This document shows positions 25,662 through 34,245 of a stretch of DNA of 43,701 bases, in pieces; position 1 is the stretch's first letter, and each line of letters starts with the position of its first letter. This DNA comes from DASUFZ01 sp035541475 (GTDB lineage: Bacteria > Myxococcota_A > UBA9160 > SMWR01): the NCBI GenBank assembly GCA_035541475.1, contig DATKND010000083.1, positions 1 through 43,701 on the forward strand, read 5' to 3'. Both the position numbers and the translations under genes were made by a program. Below the pieces are notes generated by a model, which was given only the letters and a program-made list of their open reading frames with translations, was not told the origin of the DNA and searched no databases.

Positions 25662-26705
25662 GTGGACCGGTCGTTCCCTTGGGGGCGATTCCTGCTCCTG
25701 GTCGTGGTCGGCGCCCTCGCGTGCGAATCGCCGAAGACCGCTTCGGAGACTGCGTCGAGCGACACTGCGCCGCCGCCGCTCGGGGTGTTCTCCGCGACGA
25801 GGGTTTCGGCGGATGCCGCGGCGCTCGCGAGCCAGACATCGAACGACGCCTTGCGGAGCTACGTCGCCTCACAGCTCGCCTCGACCGCCCTCTCCGTCCA
25901 GACGGTGGAGACGCCGGGAGTCCAGGGTGCAGGAGCGGGCGTCGCGGAGGCGAGGACCTGGAAGCATCTCGTCGCGACCGCGCACGGGGCGTCGCCCGAC
26001 CTCTTCGTCCTCGTCGCGCGGCTCGACGAAGCGCGCGCCACGCTGTCCGGACCCGCGCTCGAAGAGGATCTGTCGGGGGCCGCGCTGCTGCTCGAACTCG
26101 CGCGCTTCCTCTCGACCCGATCGCTGCCCTACACCACGCGCTTCGTGTGGCTCGAAGGCGACGTCCTGCCGTGGGCCGATGAGAACGGCGTCCAGCCGGA
26201 GTTCGGCGGCAGCGAGTCGCTTGCGACTCGCATGTCCGAGAACGGGGAGATCTCGAGGGTGCGGCTGCTCGTCGCATTCGACCGGGTCTGCCGGAAAGAT
26301 CTGCGCGTCGCGCGCGATCTCGGCTCGCATCGCGTCTACCGCGAGGACTTCTTCAACACCGGCGCGCGCGCCGGATGGCTCCAGGTCTTCCCGCGGAATC
26401 AGGAGTACGAGACCGTCGAGGCGAGCCACCTGGCGTTCCGCAACGCCGGGGTGCGCTCCGTGGTGGTGCTGAGCGCGGTGGGCGGACTTCCGTCGGACGG
26501 ACACGCCTGTGCGCCGCAGAGCCTCGAGGCGGTCGGCACCGTGGCGCTCGACACGATCGACACCATCGGGAGACGCCTCGCGAAGATCGACCGATTCTCG
26601 AAGACGCCGCTCGCCGCCGCGACCGAGGACGCGAGCCCAACCCCGGTCGGACCGGCGGAGCCGCCCTCCGCACCCCCCGCCGAGACTGGAACGGCCCATC
26701 CATGA
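25662..26705 (+). CDS. Lipoprotein with degenerate M28 peptidase/glutaminyl-cyclase fold
   Basis: A 347-residue protein from GTG 25662 (GGGAGAGA upstream). The lipoprotein signal ends in VVVGALAC with Cys21. The core follows the M28 zinc-peptidase pattern, but by-eye alignment shows the metal and catalytic residues changed. The usual AHYD is ARLD (His to Arg), the bridging Asp of DDxSG is Glu (EEDLSGAALLLELARF), and the catalytic GEE is GDV in FVWLEGDVLP. The later FRNAGVRSVVVL matches the final core segment. It therefore looks like a non-catalytic relative. The Pro/Ala-rich end overlaps the start of a VWA gene (ATGA at 26702-26705), so the two products probably act together in the envelope. 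Confidence 0.72.
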   Translation: MDRSFPWGRFLLLVVVGALACESPKTASETASSDTAPPPLGVFSATRVSADAAALASQTSNDALRSYVASQLASTALSVQTVETPGVQGAGAGVAEARTWKHLVATAHGASPDLFVLVARLDEARATLSGPALEEDLSGAALLLELARFLSTRSLPYTTRFVWLEGDVLPWADENGVQPEFGGSESLATRMSENGEISRVRLLVAFDRVCRKDLRVARDLGSHRVYREDFFNTGARAGWLQVFPRNQEYETVEASHLAFRNAGVRSVVVLSAVGGLPSDGHACAPQSLEAVGTVALDTIDTIGRRLAKIDRFSKTPLAAATEDASPTPVGPAEPPSAPPAETGTAHP

Positions 26706-28060
26706 GTGCCTCCGACCTCGTCCGGGTGTCGCTCGTGGCCGCGCTCTTCACCGCCCCGGCCGCGCCGTGCGCCGCGCAGGCCAGCGATCCCGTCCGCATC
26801 CTGATCGAGACGCCGAAGCAGGGCGATGTCGTGCAGAACAAGGTCCATCAGGCCCCGATCAAGGGCACGGCGGTTGCGGCGGGTGAACGGCCCGCGCTCT
26901 TCGACGTGATGATCGTGATCGACATCTCGGGGTCGACGAAGGTCGCGAGTGGCGTGGACGTCGACGGCAACGGGATCGTCGGCGTCAATCCTCAGTTCGA
27001 GCTGATGCCGGCCGGCACCTATCCCGAGAACACGGTCTCGACCGATCCGGGCGACTCGATCCTCGCGGCCGAGGTCAAGGCGGCCGACACCTTGATCTCC
27101 AGTCTCGAGCCGGGCGGCCGGATCCGCGCCGGCGTCATCACGTTCTCCGGCGAGATGAACGATCAGGGGATGCGGAAGAGCTACGACCAGCAGGATGCCT
27201 GGCTCGAGGTTCCGCTCACCACCGATTTCGTCGTCGCTCGCCGCCGCCTGCAGGCCATTCTCGCGCGCGGTCCGTACGGCGGCACGAACTTCGCGGCGGC
27301 GGTGCGCCTCGCGATCACCGAGCTCGCCGGTCTCAACGGCGCGCGCTCCACGCCGCGCGCCGACGCGAAGCGGGTCGTGCTGTTCCTGACCGACGGTATC
27401 CCGACCTTCCCGATCGGCGCCGGCAGCGTCTCGGATCCCGGCGACGTGGAGGCCGCGCTCACCGCCGCGAGGCTCGCGCACAAGGCGGGCATCACGATCA
27501 ACACGTACGCGCTCGGGCCGAACGCGCTCACCAATCCGTACGCCGCGACCGAGATGGCGCGGATCACGCTCGGCAACTACCTCGCCGTTCAGAACCCGGG
27601 GAACATCGTCAGCTTCCTCCAGGGAGTGTCGTTCGCGAACGTCGACGACGTCGTGTTCACGAATCTCACGACGAAGGAAGTCTCCTACGACGTGAACCTG
27701 CTGCCGGACGGCTCGTTCAGCGGCTTCGTGCCGGTGCGCGAGGGCAAGAACCAGGTGCGCGTGACGGCGCTCTCGTCCGACGGAGCGAGCGGCAGCGTCG
27801 ATCTCGAGCTCGACTTCCAGACCTCGGGGTTGACCGAGCGCGAGCTCGCGCTCGAGCTCGAGCGCGTGCGCGAGCGCAACAAGCAGCTGATGCTGCTCGT
27901 CGAGCGCGAGCGCATCCAGCGCTTCCGCGAGCAACAGCGCAAGGAGCTCGAGATCGAGGCCGGAGGGTCGGACGGCGCGGGCTCGTCGCCGCAGGCGGCT
28001 CCACCGCAAGCGGCTCCACCGAAGGCAGCTCCGCAGCAGGCAGCCCCGTCCGGCCCCTAG
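26702..28060 (+). CDS. Secreted VWA-domain protein with coiled-coil and Ala/Pro-rich tail
   Basis: A 452-residue protein from ATG 26702, overlapping the previous stop. It has a signal peptide (about 1-25), then an Ig-like segment, then a VWA domain with a complete metal site: D74-x-S-x-S in VIDISGSTK, Thr in GPYGGTNFAAAVR and Asp in VLFLTDGIP. The VWA loop contains an unusual insertion with DVDGNGIVGVN, itself calcium-loop-like. A charged coiled coil (about 375-425, ELALELERVRERNKQLMLLV) and a tail of QAAPP-type repeats (15-base units near 27990-28045) follow. Likely an adhesion or assembly factor on the outer side of the inner membrane; function unknown. Confidence 0.83.
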   Translation: MSASDLVRVSLVAALFTAPAAPCAAQASDPVRILIETPKQGDVVQNKVHQAPIKGTAVAAGERPALFDVMIVIDISGSTKVASGVDVDGNGIVGVNPQFELMPAGTYPENTVSTDPGDSILAAEVKAADTLISSLEPGGRIRAGVITFSGEMNDQGMRKSYDQQDAWLEVPLTTDFVVARRRLQAILARGPYGGTNFAAAVRLAITELAGLNGARSTPRADAKRVVLFLTDGIPTFPIGAGSVSDPGDVEAALTAARLAHKAGITINTYALGPNALTNPYAATEMARITLGNYLAVQNPGNIVSFLQGVSFANVDDVVFTNLTTKEVSYDVNLLPDGSFSGFVPVREGKNQVRVTALSSDGASGSVDLELDFQTSGLTERELALELERVRERNKQLMLLVERERIQRFREQQRKELEIEAGGSDGAGSSPQAAPPQAAPPKAAPQQAAPSGP

Positions 28061-29461
28061 CTATAGCGGTACCAGCGCCGGGTCCGAGATCTCGCGCTTG
28101 ACCAGCTTGCCATTCTCGTAGATCGACGTGACGTCGGGGATGCCGTCGCCGTTGCGGTCCTCTTCGCGGCGCGCGAGCACCGACTTCCCGGACTCGATGT
28201 TGTAGATCTCGATCACGTCGGGCTTGCCGTCGCCGTTCGTGTCCTTCTCGATCCGCGTGATGAGCTCGCCGGCTCCGAAGTCGGTCCAGGTGTCGGGCTT
28301 GCCGTCGTGGTTGGTGTCCTCGACCGAGTGCACCTTCAGCTTGTTCTGGTAGGTCACGATCAGGTCGAAGTGGCCGTCGTTGTTCGAGTCGTGCTTCTCC
28401 TCCACGAGCGCGCCCATCTCGTAGGTGTAGAAGGCGTCCTTGACGCCGTCGTGATCGCGGTCGATCTCGCGCGACACCATGAGGCCGTCGCGATAGGTCT
28501 CCCAGACGTCGATCTTGCCGTCCGCGTTCGTGTCGAGGTTCCGCTGGGTGACGGCGCCCTTGGTGTAGGTGGTGAAGGTATCCATCACGCCGTCGAAGTC
28601 CTGGTCCTGCTCGAGGCGGATCAGCACGTTCTTGTCGTCGTAGTAGCGGATCTCCTCGGGCTTGCCGTCGCGGTCGGCGTCGAGCGTCCGCTTCGTGACC
28701 ACCATCTTCTTCTGATCGGGCGACCAGGTGCCGGCGGGGATGGTGACCTTCTCCTTCTCGAAGATCGCCATCGGCAGCTCGCGCTCCTTGGGCGCGGCCG
28801 GCGCGGTCCGCGGGTCGGCGCGCTTCGAGAGATCCTCGTCGCCAGTCTTCGCCTCGGCGGAATCGCCCGAGTCGATCTGGTGTAACAGCTCTTCCTGGCG
28901 CTTCAGCTCTTCCTCGATCTGGCCCTCGAGCACCTCGCCGCGCTGATTCTCCTTGTCGATCTCGCGCTCGATCTGCTCCTCGCGCTGCTGCTCGTCGCCG
29001 TCGGGATCGTTTCCGCCTCGGCTTCCGCCGCCGCCGCCTCCTCCTCCTCCTCCGTGACCCGGACCGGACGCGCCCCTCAGCGGCACGTGGCCGGTGATCG
29101 CGGAGTAGATCAGCATGGTGCCCGCGCCGACGGCGGCGCCGATCAGGCCCGCCTGCATGCCGATCACCGCGCCTAAGAACATGCCTTCGGCGGCGCTCTG
29201 CACGCGATCCATCGCCGTCGGACCGGAGGGCGCCGGCGGCGGCGGCGGGATGACCTCGTTGTCGGGGTCGTCCGGATCCTGTGTCGACGCCGTCTGCGGA
29301 TCGTTCGGATCGGTCTTGGTCTGGGGATCGGTCTTGGTCTGCTGCGGGGCCGGCTGAGTCGGGCCTGGCTTCGCGCTGCTACCGCCGCCGTAGGCGCAGC
29401 CACCGAGGGGCGTGGTGGCGAGCACGACCCCAAGCAGCAGCGCGAGCGCGTGCTTCGACAT
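28061..29461 (-). CDS. Lipoprotein with eight calcium-binding-like DxDxDG repeats
   Basis: A 466-residue protein from ATG 29461. The lipobox is TPLGGC with Cys22. A Pro/Thr/Asp-rich linker follows, then a glycine-zipper hydrophobic segment (about 92-118, GMFLGAVIGMQAGLIGAAVG), a run of ten glycines, and a Glu/Arg-rich helix. The second half has eight tandem units of 22-27 residues, each with an EF-hand-like loop: DADRDGKPEE, DQDFDGVMDT, DTNADGKIDV, DRDHDGVKDA, DSNNDGHFDL, DTNHDGKPDT, DTNGDGKPDV and DRNGDGIPDV. Such repeats bind calcium in thrombospondin-type-3-like and dockerin-like proteins. Its stop abuts the stop of the VWA gene with no gap. Probably an outer-membrane-anchored structural protein. 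Confidence 0.85.
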   Translation of the reverse strand: MSKHALALLLGVVLATTPLGGCAYGGGSSAKPGPTQPAPQQTKTDPQTKTDPNDPQTASTQDPDDPDNEVIPPPPPAPSGPTAMDRVQSAAEGMFLGAVIGMQAGLIGAAVGAGTMLIYSAITGHVPLRGASGPGHGGGGGGGGGGSRGGNDPDGDEQQREEQIEREIDKENQRGEVLEGQIEEELKRQEELLHQIDSGDSAEAKTGDEDLSKRADPRTAPAAPKERELPMAIFEKEKVTIPAGTWSPDQKKMVVTKRTLDADRDGKPEEIRYYDDKNVLIRLEQDQDFDGVMDTFTTYTKGAVTQRNLDTNADGKIDVWETYRDGLMVSREIDRDHDGVKDAFYTYEMGALVEEKHDSNNDGHFDLIVTYQNKLKVHSVEDTNHDGKPDTWTDFGAGELITRIEKDTNGDGKPDVIEIYNIESGKSVLARREEDRNGDGIPDVTSIYENGKLVKREISDPALVPL

Positions 29462-29767
29462 GGCGGCCGGAGCAGAATAGCAGTGATGGCGGATTTCTTC
29501 GCGCATTCGTGTTCGATTCACCCCGTCGGTTGACGCATCGCGACGAGTCTCCGAGCACACCTCGCGGAAGGGCCTGATCCGCATTCCTCCCGCATTCATT
29601 CCTTCCAACTTCCTTCGTTCCCATGAGTTTTTCAACCGACCCCGCGTCGGGGGCGTCGGCGTCGGGTCGCCCGGCTTTCCCGTCGCCTGGTTCTGCGCTA
29701 ACGCAGTGCATCGGCGCGACTCGATATCGAATGCACGACGAGGAAGGCCCGAAGCGGACCGACCGGC
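29462..29767. other. Divergent intergenic region (306 bases)
   Basis: This lies between the calcium-repeat lipoprotein (minus) and the patatin gene (plus) and should hold promoters for both. It is less GC-rich in its middle (29510-29630), with a pyrimidine-rich stretch and two near-copies of CCGCATTC (29579 and 29590 region). No gene, RNA or clear operator was recognised. Confidence 0.45.
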
Positions 29768-31177
29768 ATGCGATCGGAGGTCGCGCCGACCCCGACCACG
29801 GGGGTGGAGCGCGGCGTGGGACTCACGCTGATCCGAAAGAGCGAAGGCTCGAGCCAGAAGAAGAACCCGAGGATCGCCCTCGTTCTCGCGGGCGGAGCCG
29901 TTTCGGGCGGCGCGTTCAAGGTCGGCGGACTCAAGGCGCTGAACGACTTCTTCGTCGAGCGCAAGGTCACCGACATGGACATCTACGTGGGCCTGTCGGC
30001 CGGCGCGATCCTCGGTGCATCGCTCGCCGCGGGCATCACGCCCGACGAGATGATCAAGGTGCTCGACGGGACGAGCACGCGTCTCGATCAGCTCCGCCCG
30101 TTCGATTTCTATCACCCGAACTGGGGCGAGTTCGTGAACCGACCCGCCAAGTTCGCCTACGACCTCCTGACCTACATGCCGAGCATCGCGTCCGACTTCG
30201 CGCGCGGACTCCCGGGTCTGCCCGATGCGGTCGGTCCCACGGCGCGCGAGTTCGTGCGCAGCCCCTCCTACACGCGCTTCGAGGCGCTCGCGATGGCGTT
30301 CCTCGATCATGTGTCGCCCAAGCGCGAGATCCCGGCGCTCACGAACCACATCCCGAGCGGGTTCTTCGACAATGCGAGCCTCGAGCGCTGGCTGCGCCGC
30401 AGCCTCGAGAAGATCAAGATGCCGAACGACTTCCGCGCGTTCGAGCGAAAGCGCCGCTCGCGCCTCTACATCACCGCCTGCGATCTCGACACCGCGGAGC
30501 GTGTGATCTTCGGCGCCGACGAGAACTGCGAGCTGACCATCTCGCAGGCGGTGCAGGCGTCGACGGCGCTCCCGATCTTCTACAAGCCGGCGCGCATCAA
30601 CGGCGTCGACTACGTCGACGGCGGCGTGCGGCATACCGCCAACATCGACGTCGCGATCGAGAAGGGAGCGGACCTCATCATCTGTTACAACCCGTTCCGG
30701 CCCTTCCTGAACCGCGTGGACGACGAGGGCGGGCGTCACGAGTACTTCGCGGACGGCCGTTACCTCGCCGATCGAGGGCTGAAGGTCGTCGTCAACCAGG
30801 TGTTCCGCACGCTGCTCCACTCGCGGCTGAAGCTTGGGATCCAGCGCTATCTGAGCGATGATCGCTTCCAGGGCGACATCGTCCTGCTCGAGCCGCGCGA
30901 GCGCGACGCCAACTACTTCGCCACCAACCCGCTCGCCTTCTGGAAGCGCGCGGAAGCGGTGGAGCACGGCTTCCAGTCCGTTCGGACCACGGTCGAACAG
31001 AACTTCGAGCAGCTCCAGTCCGTGTTCCAGCGCTACGGACTCCACATGGATCGCACGGCCGCGAGACGACGCGCCGAACGGGCCCGCGTCGCGCAGGGCT
31101 GGGCGGGGGAGAGCGGAGCTGAGTCCGAAGCCGAGTCCAGGGCCGAAGCCCCCTCTCTGCGGCTGGTCGGGGGCTAG
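29768..31177 (+). CDS. Patatin-like phospholipase
   Basis: A 469-residue protein from ATG 29768; GTG 29816 is an alternative nearer to the domain. Patatin motifs are complete: oxyanion-hole region LVLAGGAVSGGAFKVGGLKA (about 39-58), nucleophile GLSAG with Ser77, and the catalytic Asp in VDGGV (Asp284). The rest carries a patatin core with ACDLDTAERVIFG and STALPIFYKPARINGVDYV. There is no signal peptide, so it is probably a cytoplasmic lipid acyl hydrolase. The C-terminal 50 residues are Arg/Glu/Ala-rich and low in complexity. It stands alone between a divergent promoter region and a 182-base gap. Confidence 0.92.
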   Translation: MRSEVAPTPTTGVERGVGLTLIRKSEGSSQKKNPRIALVLAGGAVSGGAFKVGGLKALNDFFVERKVTDMDIYVGLSAGAILGASLAAGITPDEMIKVLDGTSTRLDQLRPFDFYHPNWGEFVNRPAKFAYDLLTYMPSIASDFARGLPGLPDAVGPTAREFVRSPSYTRFEALAMAFLDHVSPKREIPALTNHIPSGFFDNASLERWLRRSLEKIKMPNDFRAFERKRRSRLYITACDLDTAERVIFGADENCELTISQAVQASTALPIFYKPARINGVDYVDGGVRHTANIDVAIEKGADLIICYNPFRPFLNRVDDEGGRHEYFADGRYLADRGLKVVVNQVFRTLLHSRLKLGIQRYLSDDRFQGDIVLLEPRERDANYFATNPLAFWKRAEAVEHGFQSVRTTVEQNFEQLQSVFQRYGLHMDRTAARRRAERARVAQGWAGESGAESEAESRAEAPSLRLVGG

Positions 31178-31275
31178 CTGGAGCGGGATCGGCTGCCCAT
31201 CGCGCCGATCGGGCGCCCGGGCGGCGTCCGGGATGGGGGCTCCGGTAGCGTTCCGGCGGCCCGTCGCCTAACCTG

Positions 31276-31299
31276 CCGGTCTGTTTCAGGCCAGACCGG
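31276..31299. promoter_or_regulatory. Perfect 8-bp inverted repeat
   Basis: CCGGTCTG (31276-31283), 8 bases, CAGACCGG (31292-31299). It lies between the patatin stop and the NRDE start. No T-run follows, so it looks more like an operator than an intrinsic terminator, though a terminator of the patatin transcript is possible. Confidence 0.45.
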
Positions 31300-31359
31300 G
31301 GCCGAGGGCGCCTAGCACGAGCGGGCGCGCCGTATGCCCGGCGGGCACGAGACCTCCGG

Positions 31360-32115
31360 ATGTGCACCCTGATCGCCCTGCATCGCTGCGTCGTCGGGGC
31401 GCCTCTGTTGATCGCGGCCAATCGAGACGAGTTCTTCGAGCGGCCGGCCGAGGGCCCGGTGATCTGGGAGACCGAGGAAGGGCGGATTCTGGCACCCCGC
31501 GACCTGCGTGCGGGCGGCACCTGGCTCGGATTGAACTCGCATGGGGTCTTCGCGGCCGTGACCAATCGGCGATGCCTCGAGCCGGATCCGAGCCGCCGCT
31601 CGCGGGGCCTGCTGGTCCTCGACGCGCTGCGCGCGCTGCGCGCGGTGGACGCCGCGGACGAGCTCGAGGGGCTGCCGATCGACGCCTACAACCCCTTCAA
31701 TCTGCTGGTCGCCGATGCGCGCTCCGCGCACCTCGTGAGCTACGACGGCAAGGCCCGCCGCATCGAGCTCGAGCCGGGCGTCCACGTGGTCGGGAACGGC
31801 CCTCCCGAGGATCGGGGCAACGCGAAACTCGAGCGGGTGCACTCGGCCGCGCGCCGGGTCGCGAGCGACGCGCCTTGGCTTGCGCTCGACGGTCTCGCCG
31901 AGATCTGCCGCGACCACACGGGCGACGCCGCGATCGATTCCGCCTGCGTACACGCAGGGCCGTACGGCACGCGCAGCTCGACGCTGATCCGTGTCGCATC
32001 GGACGGCGAGAGCGAGCTCCGCTTCGCCGACGGCGCTCCCTGCGAGCATGCCTATCGCGATTTCACAGCCCTGCTCGGCGAGCTCGAATCTCGCCGCGCG
32101 GGCGATCACTCGTGA
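31360..32115 (+). CDS. NRDE-family (TANGO2-like) protein
   Basis: A 251-residue protein starting MCTLIALHRC, with the defining motif ANRDEFFERP near residues 20-30 and LAPRDLRAGGTWLGLNSHGV. The Cys2 and NRDE arrangement resembles N-terminal nucleophile hydrolases, and Cys2 could be a nucleophile after Met removal; that is family-based inference. The eukaryotic relative TANGO2 has been linked to secretion and to heme or lipid metabolism; the bacterial role is open. The next gene starts 10 bases after its stop, so they may be co-transcribed. Confidence 0.9.
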   Translation: MCTLIALHRCVVGAPLLIAANRDEFFERPAEGPVIWETEEGRILAPRDLRAGGTWLGLNSHGVFAAVTNRRCLEPDPSRRSRGLLVLDALRALRAVDAADELEGLPIDAYNPFNLLVADARSAHLVSYDGKARRIELEPGVHVVGNGPPEDRGNAKLERVHSAARRVASDAPWLALDGLAEICRDHTGDAAIDSACVHAGPYGTRSSTLIRVASDGESELRFADGAPCEHAYRDFTALLGELESRRAGDHS

Positions 32116-32125
32116 GGAAGATCCG

Positions 32126-32452
32126 TTGAGACGCATCGGCAGCAACATCCGCAAGCAGAATTCCGAAGCCAAGGCGAACCGCATCGTGCGGAACATCATC
32201 AAGTACAGCGACGACGAGAAGCCGCGCAACGACTACCCGAAGCGCATCGTGTCGCCCGTCAGCCCGTCCGAGTGCTGTCGCGACGAGAATCGCGAGATGG
32301 TCGGGAACGTGCGCGAGATCGACGGCTTCAAGTTCTGCTACAAGATCTGCGTCGAGTGCGGTCACGCGGTGAAGTTCTACTTCCCCGCGGCGGGCACGAC
32401 GAGCACGGCGGTGAAGGAATACCGCCAGTGGAAGCGCTACATGGTGCAGTAG
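32126..32452 (+). CDS. Small Cys-rich protein, zinc-ribbon-like
   Basis: A 108-residue protein from TTG 32126, chosen because GAGGAAG lies 9 bases upstream and no ATG or GTG fits in frame. It contains SECCRDENREM and FKFCYKICVECGHAVKFYF, so five Cys that could form a zinc ribbon or disulfides. The N-terminus is basic (RRIGSNIRKQNSEAKANRIV) and the C-terminus aromatic and basic (TAVKEYRQWKRYMVQ), which would suit nucleic-acid binding. No named family is recognised. A hairpin with a T-rich tail follows its stop and probably ends this transcript. Confidence 0.68.
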   Translation: MRRIGSNIRKQNSEAKANRIVRNIIKYSDDEKPRNDYPKRIVSPVSPSECCRDENREMVGNVREIDGFKFCYKICVECGHAVKFYFPAAGTTSTAVKEYRQWKRYMVQ

Positions 32453-32477
32453 CCGGATCCGACGATCCGGTCCAACG

Positions 32478-32509
32478 CGAGGCGGCTCCGGCCGCCTCGT
32501 CTCGTTTCG
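32478..32509 (+). terminator. Probable intrinsic terminator
   Basis: CGAGGCGGC, loop TCCG, GCCGCCTCG form a perfect 9-bp stem (32478-32499), followed by TCTCGTTTC. It lies 25 bases after the Cys-rich gene stop and 9 bases before the folC GTG. Terminator, or a structure controlling folC translation. Confidence 0.6.
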
Positions 32510-32517
32510 GGGGTGTC

Positions 32518-33876
32518 GTGTCGCGCGCGGCCGCGAACGCTGGGCTCCAGAGCCTCGAGCAGGCGACTGCGTGGCTGCGCGGGTTGATCGACGTCGAGCG
32601 CCGGCCCGACTGGCCATACCAGCGCTTCTCCCTCGATCCGATCCGCGCCCTGCTCGCGCGGCTCGGAAATCCGGAGCGCGCGCTACCGGTCGTGCACGTG
32701 GCCGGATCGAAGGGCAAGGGCAGCACGGCGCTCTTGACCGAGGCCATCCTGCGCGGCGCGGGGCGGCGTGTCGGCACCTACACGTCTCCGCACCTCGAAC
32801 GCTGGACCGAGCGCTTTCGCGTCGACGGTGTCGAGATCGACGGCTCGAGGCTCGCCGCCGCGGTCGATCAGGTGAGGCCGCACGTCGAGGCGCTCTGCGC
32901 CGGCGACGCGCGCACTGCGCCCACGTTCTTCGACGCCATCACCGCGGCCGCCCTCGCGCTCTTCGCCGAGGCCCGCGTGGAGTGCGCCGTGCTGGAGGTC
33001 GGGCTCGGCGGTCGCCTCGACTCCACCAACGCCTGCGAGCCCGCCGTCACCTGCATCACGAGCATCGAGCTCGAGCACACGGACCGGCTCGGGAACAGCC
33101 TGGCCGCGATCGCGGCCGAGAAGGCGGGCATCCTGAAGCGCGGCATCCCGGCCGTCGTCGGGCGTCTTCCGGACGAGGCGCTCGAGGTGGTGGAGCGGCG
33201 CGCGGCGGAAGTCGGCGCGCCGATCGCGCGCTTCGGTCGCGACTTCGAGGGCGAGCTCCTCGACGGCGACCTCGAGGGCTCGCGCATCCGCCTCCGGGAC
33301 GGCGCGCTCGAGACGGCGACGCGGCTGCCCTTGCTAGGCGCTCCGAGCGTCCACAACGCCGCGCTCGCGCTGGCCTGCGCGAGGCGACTGCTCGGCGACG
33401 CAGTGCCGGCGCCAGCGCTCGCCGAGCTCGCGCGTTCGTCCCTGGCGAGCGTCGAGCTCCCCGGACGCATCGAAGTGGTGCGCCGCCGTCCCTTGATCCT
33501 CGTCGATGCCGCCCACACGGCGGATTCCGCTCAGGCGCTCGCGTCCGTGCTCGAGCGGCTCGCGCGCCCGCTCCGGCTCGTGCTCTCGATCTCCGAGGGC
33601 AAGGACGTCGCCGCGATCCTCGCGCCGCTGCTTCCGCTGGCGAGCTCGCTCGTCCTCACGCGCGCCGAGCCGGTTCGCTCGATGGCACCCGAAGCGCTCG
33701 CGTCGCTCGCATCGCGCCTCGCGCCCGATCTGCCCGCGCTCGTGGAGGAGGATCCGCGCGTCGCCGTGCGGAGCGCGCGCGCTCGCTGCGCCGACACCGA
33801 CGCGATGTGCGTGACCGGCTCCGTCTATCTCGCAGGCATCGCGCGCAGCGAGCTCCGTCTCAACGAGATCTCGTAA
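32518..33876 (+). CDS. folC: Folylpolyglutamate/dihydrofolate synthase
   Basis: A 452-residue Mur-ligase-family protein from GTG 32518; upstream frame is open only across the Cys-rich gene and terminator. The P-loop is VAGSKGKGSTAL (about 61-72), followed by YTSPHLERWTERFRVDG, LEVGLGGRLDSTNAC, ITSIELEHTDRLGNSLAAIA and EKAGILKRGIPAVVG, all FolC signatures. The C-terminal domain has VDAAHTADSAQAL. It adds glutamate to (dihydro)pteroate or folates with ATP. The homocysteine methyltransferase on the other side of the hairpin region is also tied to one-carbon and methionine metabolism, but they are convergent. Confidence 0.92.
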   Translation: MSRAAANAGLQSLEQATAWLRGLIDVERRPDWPYQRFSLDPIRALLARLGNPERALPVVHVAGSKGKGSTALLTEAILRGAGRRVGTYTSPHLERWTERFRVDGVEIDGSRLAAAVDQVRPHVEALCAGDARTAPTFFDAITAAALALFAEARVECAVLEVGLGGRLDSTNACEPAVTCITSIELEHTDRLGNSLAAIAAEKAGILKRGIPAVVGRLPDEALEVVERRAAEVGAPIARFGRDFEGELLDGDLEGSRIRLRDGALETATRLPLLGAPSVHNAALALACARRLLGDAVPAPALAELARSSLASVELPGRIEVVRRRPLILVDAAHTADSAQALASVLERLARPLRLVLSISEGKDVAAILAPLLPLASSLVLTRAEPVRSMAPEALASLASRLAPDLPALVEEDPRVAVRSARARCADTDAMCVTGSVYLAGIARSELRLNEIS

Positions 33877-34245
33877 AGCGCTCGTTCGCCCTCCCGCTCC
33901 CGGAGCTTTGGAAATATGGCGCGCGAAGCGCGCCGCAAGCGCCGGAGGCGCGCGCAGCTTGGCGACAGCCAAGCGGAGTCAAACGAAACGGCCCGGACCG
34001 GCTCCTCGCGTCTCCGCGAGGGGAGGGGCAGCCGGCCCGGGCCTCAGGAACCTGAAATCGGAGAGACGCCGATCACAGGAGCAAGCCGCATGCCATGGAG
34101 CGCGTCTGCGCATGCGACGGTGCGGGCGAAGCTCCCGGATCCGCGGAGCAATCTGCGCGCCGCGGGCCCGACACGGCCGGCAACGGCCCCGCGACGAGGC
34201 GGCAGGCGATCGGCAGCCCGACCGATCGCGGTGACACAATTCGCG
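33877..34245. other. Convergent gap with a cluster of hairpins
   Basis: No gene is supported in these 369 bases between the folC and methyltransferase stops. The first 200 bases hold at least five inverted repeats. GGCGCGC-GAA-GCGCGCC is at 33918-33934 and GCTTGGC-GACA-GCCAAGC at 33957-33974. A nested structure has 14-bp arms at 33990-34003 and 34030-34043 (13 of 14 pairs) enclosing CCTCGCG-TCTC-CGCGAGG (34004-34021). ATCGG-CCGAT arms lie near 34057-34073. The remainder to 34245 shows nothing I recognise. It could be a two-way terminator or a structured RNA. Confidence 0.6.

Noticed and set aside
33877..34245. Hairpin region as a cobalamin or SAM riboswitch for the methyltransferase
   Set aside because: It lies after the 3' end of the methyltransferase, not before its start, and no riboswitch core sequence was recognised.
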